Shown: positions 16,671-26,320 of the stretch, piece by piece
How the letters are laid out: every line of letters begins with the position of its first letter
How positions within the stretch are numbered: position 1 is the first letter of the stretch
Source: Chloroflexota bacterium
Lineage (GTDB): Bacteria; Chloroflexota; UBA11872
Length of the DNA stretch: 34,593 nt
NCBI GenBank assembly: GCA_009839425.1
Contig: VXPS01000110.1
Span: forward strand, 1-34,593
Direction: 5' to 3'
The notes under the pieces: generated by a model
The model's input: only the letters and a program-made list of their open reading frames with translations
Database searches by the model: none
What the model was told of the DNA's origin: nothing
Position numbers and translations under genes: made by a program

Positions 16671-17090
16671 GTGCCCCTTGCCACGCTGCGTGTCACGACC
16701 TCGTCTCGGACGTCGGTACATCCGATCGGCCGGCAGATCCAGGCGGCAATCGAGGGCAAGGTTCGGCGCGACTGTTTGCTGCTGGTCAGCGTTCCGCACA
16801 CGACGTGCGCCGTGACGCTAAATGAGCCTGAGCCAGGTCTCCTGGACGACTTTGCGCGGGCGTTGGAGCGCTTGATTCCGTGGGATGGGGACTACGCGCA
16901 CAACCAGGGGGCCGAGGACAATGCGGCCGCGCACGTGCGGGCCAACCTGATCGGTCACCAGGTGCTGTTGCCGGTGACGGCCGGGCGGCTGCAGATAGGC
17001 GTGTGGCAGGACGTGCTGCTGGTCGAATGCGACGGGCCGCGAAGCCGGACGGTCGACATTCGGCTACTGGCCGACCCGGACTCCAGCTAG
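16671..17090 (+). CDS. YjbQ/UPF0047 family protein
   Basis: VPHTTCAVTLNE...NAAAHVRANLIGHQVLLPVTAGRLQIGVWQDVLLVECDGPRSR; GTG start at 16671. Confidence 0.9.
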   Translation: MPLATLRVTTSSRTSVHPIGRQIQAAIEGKVRRDCLLLVSVPHTTCAVTLNEPEPGLLDDFARALERLIPWDGDYAHNQGAEDNAAAHVRANLIGHQVLLPVTAGRLQIGVWQDVLLVECDGPRSRTVDIRLLADPDSS

Positions 17091-18612
17091 AGCCCGCGTC
17101 TCTCCAGGTCGGCCAGGAAGCGGTTCCCGAAGGGCAGGGGCTGGCGGTAGCCGGGGCGGTCGGCTGAGGCGGACCAGTTACGCAGTCGTAGCTGCCGGGT
17201 GATGAGCGCGTCCGCTTGGGCCAGATAGGCGGCGGCTTCCCGGTCGCCCTGGCGCACCACGGCAATCGGGTCACCGGTCAGCACGTGCCAGGTCTTGGCG
17301 CCCGGGTGCGCCGGGCTGCGCATGGCCTGCGCGGCGGCCTGGATCAGCGGCGTGCGGTTGTACGGCTGCTGGTTTGGGTCCAGGTACGCCGGGTCCTCGA
17401 GCGTTTCCAGCCGCACCGGGGTCAGCAGATTGGTGCGGGCGAGCGCGCGTTGCGCCGGGGAGTCAAGCAGGAAACGGGCAAGGGTCCAGGCGGCGTCCGG
17501 CTCGGCGCTGTGCGACGAAATCGCCACGCACAGCTCGTTGGCCTCGGTGCGGGATTCACGGCCTTCCCAGGCGGGCAGCGGCGCCACGGCCCAGGGCAGG
17601 GTGGCACGGACCCAGCGTCCCACGTCAGTATGGTCGATGTGCATGGAAGCCAGGCCGCCGCTGAAGGGCGCCACGAACCGATAAGCCGTCGGTAGTTCGA
17701 TCGCCAGGTTGGTCTGCCAGCTGGTCAGCCGTTGCAGGCGCTCCTGGCGCTGGGGCGTCGTGAGGGTCGATGCCCGCTGCTCGGCGTCGAGAAAGTCATC
17801 GCTTCCCTGGGCCAGAACGGGGCGCGCGTACGCCGGGATGGCCGTGAGTCCGAATCTCTCCACGCGCTGATTGTTGGCGATGACCAGGCGTCGCGCGGCC
17901 TCCTCGAATTCGGCCACAGTCCAGGGAGATTGCCAGCTCATCGGCGCCGTGACGCCCACCGACTCGAGGTGTTGCGCGTTGTAGAGCACGCACTGGTGCG
18001 TGGTCCGATGCTGAGTGTCGAGATCTCGCCGCCGGCGCCGGTCCGGGCCACTGGGGCGCCGGGCGCCGCTTCGCGCAGGTCGGCGTCCATATCAACGCGC
18101 GCAGCCAGTCCGTGGAGAAAGCCCGCCGCCGTGAAGTCGAAGACGTCCTCGGGTTCGATTCGAGTGACGTCTGGTCCCTCGCCTCTTCGCAGGCGAGTCC
18201 GCAGCCGGTCGGAGGTCAGCGCGTTGTCCAGGCGCGCCTGCACCGTGACCCAGGGGATTGCCTTCCGAAACTCCTGCTCGATCTCGCGAAAGGCGCCGAG
18301 CAGCACCCGGGGGCCCCAGGTTTCGAACTGAATGGTGGCGGCGGGAGATTGGGAGGCGACGACGCTTGCGGACGCAGCTAAGGGCCGCGATGCGGCCGGT
18401 TCCGGGGTTGCGGTGGGTAGCGGCGGCGGTTGCACGACTGCCACCGGCGGCAGAGTCACTGGCGGTAGCTCAGACCCGCTCCGGTCCAACGTGCATGCAG
18501 CCAAAAGCCCGCTGCCCGCGATCAGGCTGGCCCGCATCAGTGCCCGACGCGAGAGCTCCGCGGGGTTTGCGGCCGACCGCGGCTTGCGGCGTGCCGGAGG
18601 CAGCGTGCTCAT
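17087..18612 (-). pseudogene. ABC-type extracellular solute-binding lipoprotein, frameshifted near 17985-18010
   Basis: N-terminal ORF 17938..18612 (SRRALMRASLIAGSGLLAAC lipobox; RFETWGPR-type start of the mature domain) and C-terminal ORF 17087..17989 (LYNAQHLESVGVTAPMSWQSPWTVAEFEEAARRL) join by a one-frame shift at GPRTSA / VLYNAQ. Confidence 0.8.
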
Positions 18613-18737
18613 GTGCGGGCCGCGTCGGGCAGGAGCATCAGAAATGACGGGTAAGTCCTGGTTGCTCGAGGCTCACTGGCTATTCTGACCTGAACTCCTC
18701 CACCGCTGGCGAACTCGAAAGGCTTCGCGCCATCGAC

Positions 18738-20918
18738 GTGCTGCTCTGGGCTGGCGCCTTGGCGGTGTTGTCCATTCTCGGACTGCCGTGGGCGTTCCTT
18801 TTGTGTCGACGTTTGCCCTCGCGTGGCGTGCTGCTGGCGGCGCCGGTTGGGCTGTTCCTGGCCCATTATCTCGCCTGGGCCGGACTCTCAACGGGCCTGC
18901 TCAGCAATGGCCGCGGATACGCAGCCGCCACGCTGGTGGCGTTCGCCACGCTCAGCGCGTTGCTGACCTGGATGCTGCGTCCACATCTAGGTGATTTGCG
19001 CGGCCGCGGGCGCCTGTGGGTGGTGGGCTGCATCTCGTTGCTGGTGCTGTTTGTGGTGGGCGCTGGACTTCGCTGGCTCAATCCCGAGATCGGCGGAACG
19101 GAGAAGCCCATGGACCTGGCACTGCTCAACGCCACCGCCCATGCGACGTCCTTTCCCCCGCCCGATCCGTGGTTTGCCGGCGAGACCATCAACTATTACT
19201 ACCTCGGGTACTCCATGGCCGCGTTCGGTCTGCATCTCAGCGGCGCGGAGCCGGCCGTCGGCTACAACCTGGCCCTGGCCGCGCTCTTTGCGCTTGGCGG
19301 CGTGGCTGCCGCTTCCGCCGGCTACGACCTGGCCGTGCTGACGGGCGCCGGGAGGCGAGCCCGCAAGGCGGCGGCCGTGCTGGCACTCATGCTCACCATG
19401 GTGGCCGGCAATCTGGCCGTCCTGCGCGACATCTTCTCGGAGAGCCCGGACGCGCCCACAGGCTTCTGGAGGGGCATTGGCTGGAATGCCTCGCGCACAA
19501 TTCAGCGCGAGGACGCCGGCCAGGTGATCGACTACACGATCAATGAATTCCCGGCCTTCTCCTTCGTCCTGGGCGACTTGCACCCGCACGTGATGGCGCT
19601 TCCGATCACGCTGATGGCCGTCTCGCTGGCCGTGCAGTGGATGGTGGCGGGGGCGCGGCCGCAGCCCGATTCCCTGGCCGAGCGACTCGCGCGCGGCGCC
19701 CTAACGGGGCTGGTGCTGGGAGGTCTCTATGCGCTCAATGCCTGGGACGCGCCCACGTTCGCGGGCCTGGTGCTGGCGGCTGGCGTGCTGGCGGCCTGGC
19801 GTGTGCGGTCGCGACTGCTGGCCCTGGTGCCCCCAACCGCCGCTGCGCTGATCGTGGCCGTCGCCGCCTGGCTGCCCTATACCCTGAACTATGCGCCCGG
19901 CAGCCGTGGGATCGGCGTTGTGACGGTCAGAAGCGAGGCAATCGACTACTTCCAGGTGTTCGGACTGCTGTTGGGCGCGGCGGTCGTGACTCTGGCCGTC
20001 CTGCTCTGGGATGTCCGGCCGGACGGCCGCCTCTTTCTGGTCATCCTGCTCGCCGCTGGCGCCGGGGCTACGCTGATCGCACGCGGGGAGGTGGTGGTTG
20101 CGCTGGCCGCGCTGCTCGTTCTCAGCGTCTATGCGCTCTGGACCCACCGGGCCGAGCCGGGGCTCGCGGCGCTGCTCTGGCTGCTGGTTGCCGGCCTGGG
20201 GCTCCTGACGGTCGTTGAGGCTGTCTACGTCGACGACTTCTTTGGTCCGCCTAACGAACGTATGAACACGGTGTTCAAGCTGCACTACCAAGCCTGGAGT
20301 CTGCTGGCGATTGCGGCCGGACCAGGCCTGGTTCTGGCCTGGCGGCGGCTTACCCAACCGGGCGGGTTGCGCCTGACGCTCACGCGCGCGATCGCGCTGA
20401 CCGTGTTTGCGCTGCTGGCGGTCCCGGCGCTGACCTATCCGATCGTCGCCACCAAGGCCAAGTCCGAGGCCAGTTCGGTGTCCGGATCGTTGGACGGACT
20501 GGCCGCCGACCGGCTCGGCCGACCCTCGGAGGTTGCCGCGGCCGAGTGGCTGCGCAGGCACGCCCCGGGCGGCGCCGTGCTGCTTGAGGCGCCCGGCCGC
20601 GCCTACTCCGGCGACTCGCGAATGTCCACCTGGACGGGAATCCCGAGCGTTATCGGCTGGACCCAACACGAAGAGCTGTGGCGGGAGTCCGATCCGCGGA
20701 TCGCCGCTCGTACGGCCGATACCGACACCGCCTACCGGACCGACGACTCGGCGCTGCGGCGCGCGGTGCTGGACCGCTATAGCGTGACACACGTCGTGGC
20801 CGGCGACAGCGAGCGTGACCGATATGGGCCCGAGGTCGTGGACCGCCTGGGCCAAGACCTCACGGCGGTCTTCACCGCGGGCGGCACCACGATCTTCCGG
20901 GTTGGAGCGGGCCGGTGA
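18738..20918 (+). CDS. DUF2298 / Chlor_Arch_YYY (TIGR03662-like) polytopic membrane protein
   Basis: 726 aa, very hydrophobic, with ETINYYYLGYSM (YYYxG motif at 19194-19208) and DFFGPPNERMNTVFKLHYQAW; GTG start. Confidence 0.88.
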   Translation: MLLWAGALAVLSILGLPWAFLLCRRLPSRGVLLAAPVGLFLAHYLAWAGLSTGLLSNGRGYAAATLVAFATLSALLTWMLRPHLGDLRGRGRLWVVGCISLLVLFVVGAGLRWLNPEIGGTEKPMDLALLNATAHATSFPPPDPWFAGETINYYYLGYSMAAFGLHLSGAEPAVGYNLALAALFALGGVAAASAGYDLAVLTGAGRRARKAAAVLALMLTMVAGNLAVLRDIFSESPDAPTGFWRGIGWNASRTIQREDAGQVIDYTINEFPAFSFVLGDLHPHVMALPITLMAVSLAVQWMVAGARPQPDSLAERLARGALTGLVLGGLYALNAWDAPTFAGLVLAAGVLAAWRVRSRLLALVPPTAAALIVAVAAWLPYTLNYAPGSRGIGVVTVRSEAIDYFQVFGLLLGAAVVTLAVLLWDVRPDGRLFLVILLAAGAGATLIARGEVVVALAALLVLSVYALWTHRAEPGLAALLWLLVAGLGLLTVVEAVYVDDFFGPPNERMNTVFKLHYQAWSLLAIAAGPGLVLAWRRLTQPGGLRLTLTRAIALTVFALLAVPALTYPIVATKAKSEASSVSGSLDGLAADRLGRPSEVAAAEWLRRHAPGGAVLLEAPGRAYSGDSRMSTWTGIPSVIGWTQHEELWRESDPRIAARTADTDTAYRTDDSALRRAVLDRYSVTHVVAGDSERDRYGPEVVDRLGQDLTAVFTAGGTTIFRVGAGR

Positions 20919-22618
20919 GCGCCGGCACGCACTCGGTCGGGGGTTGGCTGTCGCGCCCGGGCTGGTTTGGCTGGTCGCGCGGGGAGTGGCTGCTTTACGT
21001 CCTGATTCTGGCCGCCGCCGCGGGCCTGCGCTTCTTCGATCTGGGCGAGCGGGTCTATCACCACGACGAAGCAATTCACGCCAAAGAGTCCAACGACATG
21101 ATCAACGGCAAGCAGTTCCGGTATGACCCGGCGTACCACGGGCCGCTGCTGTATTTCGGCAATGTGGTCGTGTTCCTGGCCGCCGGGGTCACCGATGGCC
21201 TGGGGCGCGTGATCCCGGCGCTGTTTGGCGTGGCTTCGGTGGGCGCCCTGCTGATTTTCCGCCCGGAATTGGGCCGCACCGGCACGCCGCTGGCCATGGC
21301 GGCAATGACTATCTCCACGTCGTTCCTCTACTACTCGCGATTCCTGCGGATGGACATCTATGTGGCGCTGTTCACGCTGCTGCTCATCGGCTCCGTGATG
21401 CGCTATCTGGAACAGCCGCGGCGGCGCTGGATCTACCTGGCCTGGGCGACGCTGGGGCTCTCGCTGGCGACTAAGGAAAACACCTTCATTCACGGGTTTG
21501 CGCTGTTGATGGTTCTGATTGCCGTGGGTGGGCTGGCCTACCGCGCCTGGCGCCGCGGACCCGGCGCGTCTCCCCTGGGAGACCAGGCGCTCAATGCGTT
21601 TCGGTCGTTGGGATACGACGTCGAGCATGTGGTCTACGGCGCTCTGACCTTTGTGCTGATCGTGTTTGCGTTCTATACGTCGTTCCTCACCCACCTTCCG
21701 GGTTTCCGTGCGGCGTTCACCAGTTCCATCGAGTACTGGACCAGCGTCCATGAGTCCGAGCGGGTCAATCAGCCGTGGTTCTATTACGCGATGTTCCTGG
21801 GTCTGTACGAGCCGTTTGCGCTCTTGTTTGGTGCGGTTGCCCTGGTTCGCGGGCGCAGTGCCAGGCACTTGCTGCCGTTTGTGCTGGGCGTGTGGATCGT
21901 CGTGACGTGGATCGTCTATTCGGCGGCCGGCGAGAAGGCGCCGTGGCTGGTGCTGCACCTGCTGTGGCCGCCGATGTTGCTGGCGTGCTGGTGGGTGGGC
22001 CGCTGGTTCGATGAGACCCGTCCTCGCATTCCTCGATTCGTTGTGGGGCTGCTTAGCACCGGCCTGCTCTTCTGGACCCTGTGGTTCGCCGTTCCAATTA
22101 CGTACGAGCGGGGCAGCGTGCCCAACGACCTGGTCGTGTACGTGCAGTCCACGGATGACGTGAAGACAGTCGCCACGATCGCGGACGAGGTCGCCAGGCG
22201 GACCGGTCAGGGCGAGAAGCTGTCCATCCTCATCGACAACAACTACGCCTGGCCGACGGTCTGGTACCTGCGCGACTACACGGACGCGCTGTACACGAAG
22301 GACATGAACCTGGAGGACGCCCAGCAGGCGCAGATCGTGCTCATGTCGCCGTCCAGTGCCGACACACTGGGCATCCAGCTTCCCGAATTCGTGGGCCGAC
22401 GGATGAAGCTGCGGTGGTGGTTCCCGGAGCACACGTACAAGAGCTGGAGCCTGGGATTCCTGGGCGAGTTCCTGGCGGATCCGCAAGCGCGGACTTCGTT
22501 CCTACACTGGTTATTGACGCGCGAGGAGCCGCCGGTTCCCAAGGGCTCGTATGACTTCATGCTGTATGTGCGAACCGACCTGCTGAACGAGGGACCGCTG
22601 GGGCCGTTCCGGCTGTGA
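20915..22618 (+). CDS. TIGR03663-like membrane protein, distantly related to dolichyl-phosphate-mannose mannosyltransferases
   Basis: VYHHDEAIHAKESNDM (DE) and DPAYHGPLLYF (HGP) motifs; polytopic; starts in a 4-bp overlap with the YYY gene. Confidence 0.88.
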   Translation: MSAGTHSVGGWLSRPGWFGWSRGEWLLYVLILAAAAGLRFFDLGERVYHHDEAIHAKESNDMINGKQFRYDPAYHGPLLYFGNVVVFLAAGVTDGLGRVIPALFGVASVGALLIFRPELGRTGTPLAMAAMTISTSFLYYSRFLRMDIYVALFTLLLIGSVMRYLEQPRRRWIYLAWATLGLSLATKENTFIHGFALLMVLIAVGGLAYRAWRRGPGASPLGDQALNAFRSLGYDVEHVVYGALTFVLIVFAFYTSFLTHLPGFRAAFTSSIEYWTSVHESERVNQPWFYYAMFLGLYEPFALLFGAVALVRGRSARHLLPFVLGVWIVVTWIVYSAAGEKAPWLVLHLLWPPMLLACWWVGRWFDETRPRIPRFVVGLLSTGLLFWTLWFAVPITYERGSVPNDLVVYVQSTDDVKTVATIADEVARRTGQGEKLSILIDNNYAWPTVWYLRDYTDALYTKDMNLEDAQQAQIVLMSPSSADTLGIQLPEFVGRRMKLRWWFPEHTYKSWSLGFLGEFLADPQARTSFLHWLLTREEPPVPKGSYDFMLYVRTDLLNEGPLGPFRL

Positions 22619-23949
22619 AAGTTGTGATCGTCGGCGCCGGAATCACCGGCCTGGCTCTGTCGCATGAGCTGCTGAAGCTGGGCCACGGCGTCACGCTGGT
22701 TGAGGCGGCGCCGCGGCCGGGCGGCGAGCTGGCGACGGTGGAGGTGGGCGGGGAGCCGGTGGAGCGGTTCTACCACCATCTGTTCACCCACGACAGCTTC
22801 ATGATCGGCCTGGCGGAAGAGCTGGGTGTCGGGAACCGGCTGGAGTGGCCGGAGCCGGAGATGGGCTACTACCTGGGCGGCCGGCTCTACCCGTTCACCT
22901 CGCCGCTGGATCTGCTGAAGTTCGGGGCATTGAGCCCGTGGGCGCGGCTGCGGCTGGGGCTTGGATCGGTACTGCTGCAGCGCCGACGCGACTATGGGCC
23001 GTTTGAAGACCGGACGGCGGCGGAGGTGTTGCCGCGGTATGTGGGCCGCGAAGCGTTCGAAGCCATCTTCGCCTCGATGCTGCGGGCCAAGTTCGCGGGG
23101 CACTGGGAATCGGTGTCGATGGCCTGGATGTGGGCGCGGCTGATGGCCCGGGCGCGCACGCGGACGGCCGACAAGCGGCGGGAACGGCTGGGGTATTTCC
23201 GCGGGAGTTTCCGGGTGATTGTGGACGCGCTGGCGGACTCGGTGACAAAGCGTGGGGCGGAGCTGCGGCTGGCTTCGCCGGTGCAAGAGATCACGATCGG
23301 GGAGCCGGGCGCGCCGGCTTTGCGGGTGAATGACGAGCCGCTGGAGGCGGACGCGGTGGCGGCGACGGTGGGGCTGCCGATCATCCGGCGGCTGCTGCCG
23401 GCGTCACGGCGCGGGTTCACGGACTCGCTGGCGGCCACGTCGTATGTGGGGGCGTGCGTGGCATTGATCCAGATTCGCGAGCAGCTGTCGCGCTATTACT
23501 GGACCAACATCGGCGACCGCGACCTGCCGTTTGCCGGGCTAATCGAGCACACGAACTACGTCGATCGCGAGCGCTACGGCGGCAAGCGGCTGCTGTACGT
23601 GAGCAATTACCTGCCGCCGGAGCACGAGTTTTTCCAGCTGGACGACGACGTGCTGATCGAGCGGTTCGTGGATCCGATTGCGAAGGTGTTTCCGACGTTT
23701 CGGCGGGAGCACATCGAGGAGGCGTGGGTGTCGCGGGATCCGGTGGCGCAGCCGGTGATCGAGGCCGGATACCAGCGACGCAAGCCGCCGTATCCGTCGC
23801 CGATTCCCGGGTTCTACATCTGCAACACGGCGCAGATTTACCCGGAGGACCGGGGGACGAACTACAACGTGCGGATAGCGAAGGAATGCGCGGCGCAGCT
23901 GGAAGCTGATGCGCCGAAGCTGGTCGCGCGGCGGAGCGCGGACACCTAG
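22615..23949 (+). CDS. NAD(P)/FAD-dependent oxidoreductase (amine oxidase / protoporphyrinogen oxidase-like)
   Basis: N-terminal VVIVGAGITGLALSHELLKLGHGVTLVEAAPRPGG Rossmann motif; PIPGFYICNTAQIYPEDRGTNYNVRIAKECA C-terminal FAD motif; 4-bp overlap with the upstream gene. Confidence 0.9.
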   Translation: MKVVIVGAGITGLALSHELLKLGHGVTLVEAAPRPGGELATVEVGGEPVERFYHHLFTHDSFMIGLAEELGVGNRLEWPEPEMGYYLGGRLYPFTSPLDLLKFGALSPWARLRLGLGSVLLQRRRDYGPFEDRTAAEVLPRYVGREAFEAIFASMLRAKFAGHWESVSMAWMWARLMARARTRTADKRRERLGYFRGSFRVIVDALADSVTKRGAELRLASPVQEITIGEPGAPALRVNDEPLEADAVAATVGLPIIRRLLPASRRGFTDSLAATSYVGACVALIQIREQLSRYYWTNIGDRDLPFAGLIEHTNYVDRERYGGKRLLYVSNYLPPEHEFFQLDDDVLIERFVDPIAKVFPTFRREHIEEAWVSRDPVAQPVIEAGYQRRKPPYPSPIPGFYICNTAQIYPEDRGTNYNVRIAKECAAQLEADAPKLVARRSADT

Positions 23950-24674
23950 CCACCGCCCCAGACCCGGATGCGGCCCCGGCCGCCGACTTCTGGAACTGCG
24001 TGCGACACGTCGACCTGGGCGCAGTAGATCACGTCGTCCCACAGGCCGACGGGCTCGAGCGCCTGCCCGCTGCGGGAGGCGGCCAGGGCGGCTTCGGCGG
24101 AGGGGTAGGCGCCGGCCACGTGGAGCGCGGCGACGGCTGATTCGTCGAGGGTGAGGTCCGGTGACGCGTCTCGCAGGCGCTGGACGATCACGCCGGCCGT
24201 GTAAACGTCGTCCAGCGCCAGGGCGCCGCTGCGGCCGGCGCAGGCGATGGTGATGGTTGGGGCGTCGGGGTCCTCCAGCAGGCAATCAGCCACCGCGCCC
24301 GCGTTGCGGAGTCCGGCGATGCAGGTGCGGCGCGAGTGGCCCCAGCGTTCGATGGCGTAGGCGCCGTTGGTGGTGGAGAGGACGGCGCGGCGGCCGGTCA
24401 GGTCGGCGTGTTGGAACTCAAGCGGCGAGTTGCCGTGGTCGAAGCCCTGGGGCGGCAGGCCGCCGCGTTCGCCGCAGAGGAGGGTGCCGGGGCCGAGCTG
24501 CCTGGCGGCCTCGCGGGCGGCGTCGACGTCGCCCGCAATCCAGACCTCGGGGTCACCGGCCTCGGCCATCGCAACGAGGGTGGTGGTGGCGCGGATCACG
24601 TCCACAACGGCGCAGACGCCCTGGGGATCGGGGGGCAGGGTGCCGGGGAGGAGTTCGACGCGGACGAGGGTCAT
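23946..24674 (-). CDS. comB: 2-phosphosulfolactate phosphatase family protein (ComB-like)
   Basis: VVDVIRATTTLVAMAEAG, LCGERGG, GFDHGNSPLEF, VLSTTNGAYAI, CAGRSGALALDDVYTAG; ATG at 24672-24674 (track start 24761 is too long). Confidence 0.85.
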   Translation of the reverse strand: MTLVRVELLPGTLPPDPQGVCAVVDVIRATTTLVAMAEAGDPEVWIAGDVDAAREAARQLGPGTLLCGERGGLPPQGFDHGNSPLEFQHADLTGRRAVLSTTNGAYAIERWGHSRRTCIAGLRNAGAVADCLLEDPDAPTITIACAGRSGALALDDVYTAGVIVQRLRDASPDLTLDESAVAALHVAGAYPSAEAALAASRSGQALEPVGLWDDVIYCAQVDVSHAVPEVGGRGRIRVWGGG

Positions 24675-26035
24675 AGGCGAATGGTCTGCCAGCGGCCGGA
24701 CGCAAAGCGGATCAGGGAGGCGACGGCGATGGTGACGTAGTTGACTCCGGCGCCGATCCACAAGCCGGTGAGACCGAAGCCGAGGACGACGCCGAGGACG
24801 AGGGCCAGGGGAACCCGGATGGTCCAGAGGGCGAGCAGGGAGATCAGCAGCATGGCGCGGGTGTCACCGGCGCCGCGCAGGGCGCTGGGCAGGATGGTTG
24901 CCAGCCCCACGACGGGCATGAACAGCCCGATCGTTCGCACCGGCAGTTCGCCCGCGTCCAGCACTGCCGGATCCGTTGTGAAGACCGACATCAGCGCCCG
25001 CGGAAACAGGAACACCACCACGCCCACCAGCGTGGAGACCAGCGTGCCGGCGATGGCCGCCTCGCGCCCGTAGCGGTGGGCCAGCTGCGGGTCTCGCGCT
25101 CCCAGGCTCTGGCCCACGGCCGTGGAGGCGGCGACGCCCAGGCCAAGCGATGGCATGTAGGCCAGCGACATGATGGGGCCGACGACGTTCTGGGCGGCGA
25201 ATGACACCGTGCCCAGCTGCAGGCCGATGATGCTGAACGCCATGATCCCGCCGATGGTGATAAACATTTCGCCGACGGCGGGCCCGGAGACCCGCAGCAG
25301 GCGCCGCTGCATGGTCCAGTCGGGCCGGTAGGAGCCGAAGCTGCCGGCGCGGTGGGGGGTGCGGTAGATGGCGACGAGCATGAAGATCGCGGTGGCCAGG
25401 CGGGCGACGCCCATGGCCACGGCAATGCCCAGCAGGCCGAAGCCGGCGGTCACCAGCACCAGGCCAACCACCAGGTCGACACCGGCCATCAGCACCGAGC
25501 CGAGCATGGGGGTGCGGGTGTCGCCGACGCCGCGCTGGACGGCGCCAACCATCACCACCACGGTTTGCAAGGGGGCGCTGATGGCGCTGATGGCCAGGTA
25601 GGGGGCGGCCATGGCGACGATGTCCTCGGAGCCGCCGACCAGGCGAAGAATCGGGTCGGCCCAGAGGACCAGGACGAACACGGAGATGAAGGAGGCGAGA
25701 ACGGCGGTGAGCATGCCCTGGCGGCCTGCCGTGTGAGCCGTGGCGAGGTCGCGCGCGCCAAAGGAGCGGGCCACCAGCGCCAGGCACCCGATGCTCATGC
25801 CAAAAAACAGCGAGAAGGTAAAGAACATCAGGAAGTTGGAGATGCCGGCCGCCGCCAGGGCCTCGGCGCCCAGGCGGCCGGCGAGCGCGGTGTTGATCAT
25901 GAACAGCGCGCTCTGCATCAGGTTCTCGAGCATGGCCGGCCAGCCGAGCGCGAAGAGGCGGCGGCGGATCTGACGCAGGGGCAGTTGAGGTGGGCCCGCG
26001 GCGGGGGAGGGCGCAACCGGACGCGCAGACGGCAA
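24671..26035 (-). CDS. MATE family efflux transporter
   Basis: Twelve-TM-like protein; GWPAMLENLMQSALFMINTALAGRLGAEALAAAG and GLGVAASTAVGQSLGARDPQ motifs. Confidence 0.9.
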   Translation of the reverse strand: MPSARPVAPSPAAGPPQLPLRQIRRRLFALGWPAMLENLMQSALFMINTALAGRLGAEALAAAGISNFLMFFTFSLFFGMSIGCLALVARSFGARDLATAHTAGRQGMLTAVLASFISVFVLVLWADPILRLVGGSEDIVAMAAPYLAISAISAPLQTVVVMVGAVQRGVGDTRTPMLGSVLMAGVDLVVGLVLVTAGFGLLGIAVAMGVARLATAIFMLVAIYRTPHRAGSFGSYRPDWTMQRRLLRVSGPAVGEMFITIGGIMAFSIIGLQLGTVSFAAQNVVGPIMSLAYMPSLGLGVAASTAVGQSLGARDPQLAHRYGREAAIAGTLVSTLVGVVVFLFPRALMSVFTTDPAVLDAGELPVRTIGLFMPVVGLATILPSALRGAGDTRAMLLISLLALWTIRVPLALVLGVVLGFGLTGLWIGAGVNYVTIAVASLIRFASGRWQTIRL

Positions 26036-26266
26036 CCGGCTTCCCCCGAAATGTCAGCGACCGAGAGTGGTTCGAAGGGATTCTAAGGCGGGGCGGGGTG
26101 GCCTGTGGCGACGGTGCTGAATGGCGACGCCTTGACCGGCAGACCCTCGCCCCGACCCTCTCCCACTGGCGAGTGAGGAAGAGGGGACCGGGGTGCGTTC
26201 GACGATCCGATCGGAGCGGGTTTGGGGGGCGATTGACGCGCGGTGGTTCAGCGGTTGGGGGTGCAC

Positions 26267-26320
26267 GGAAGACCCTCACCGCATGCCGGCGGGACGCCGG
26301 AGGCTTCCTCTCTCTCCTAG
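26267..26320 (+). repeat. Dispersed hairpin-bearing repeat, copy 1 left half (interrupted by IS)
   Basis: CGGAAGACCCTCACCG + CCGGCG-GGA-CGCCGG hairpin (26286-26300) + CCTCTCTCTCCTAG; parallels copy 2 at 30041-30112. Confidence 0.55.

Noticed and set aside
19701-22486. Long minus ORFs (19701..21074 and 20777..22486)
   Set aside because: Antisense to the YYY and TIGR03663-like genes; compositions rich in R/Q/H/P/G with no domain pattern.
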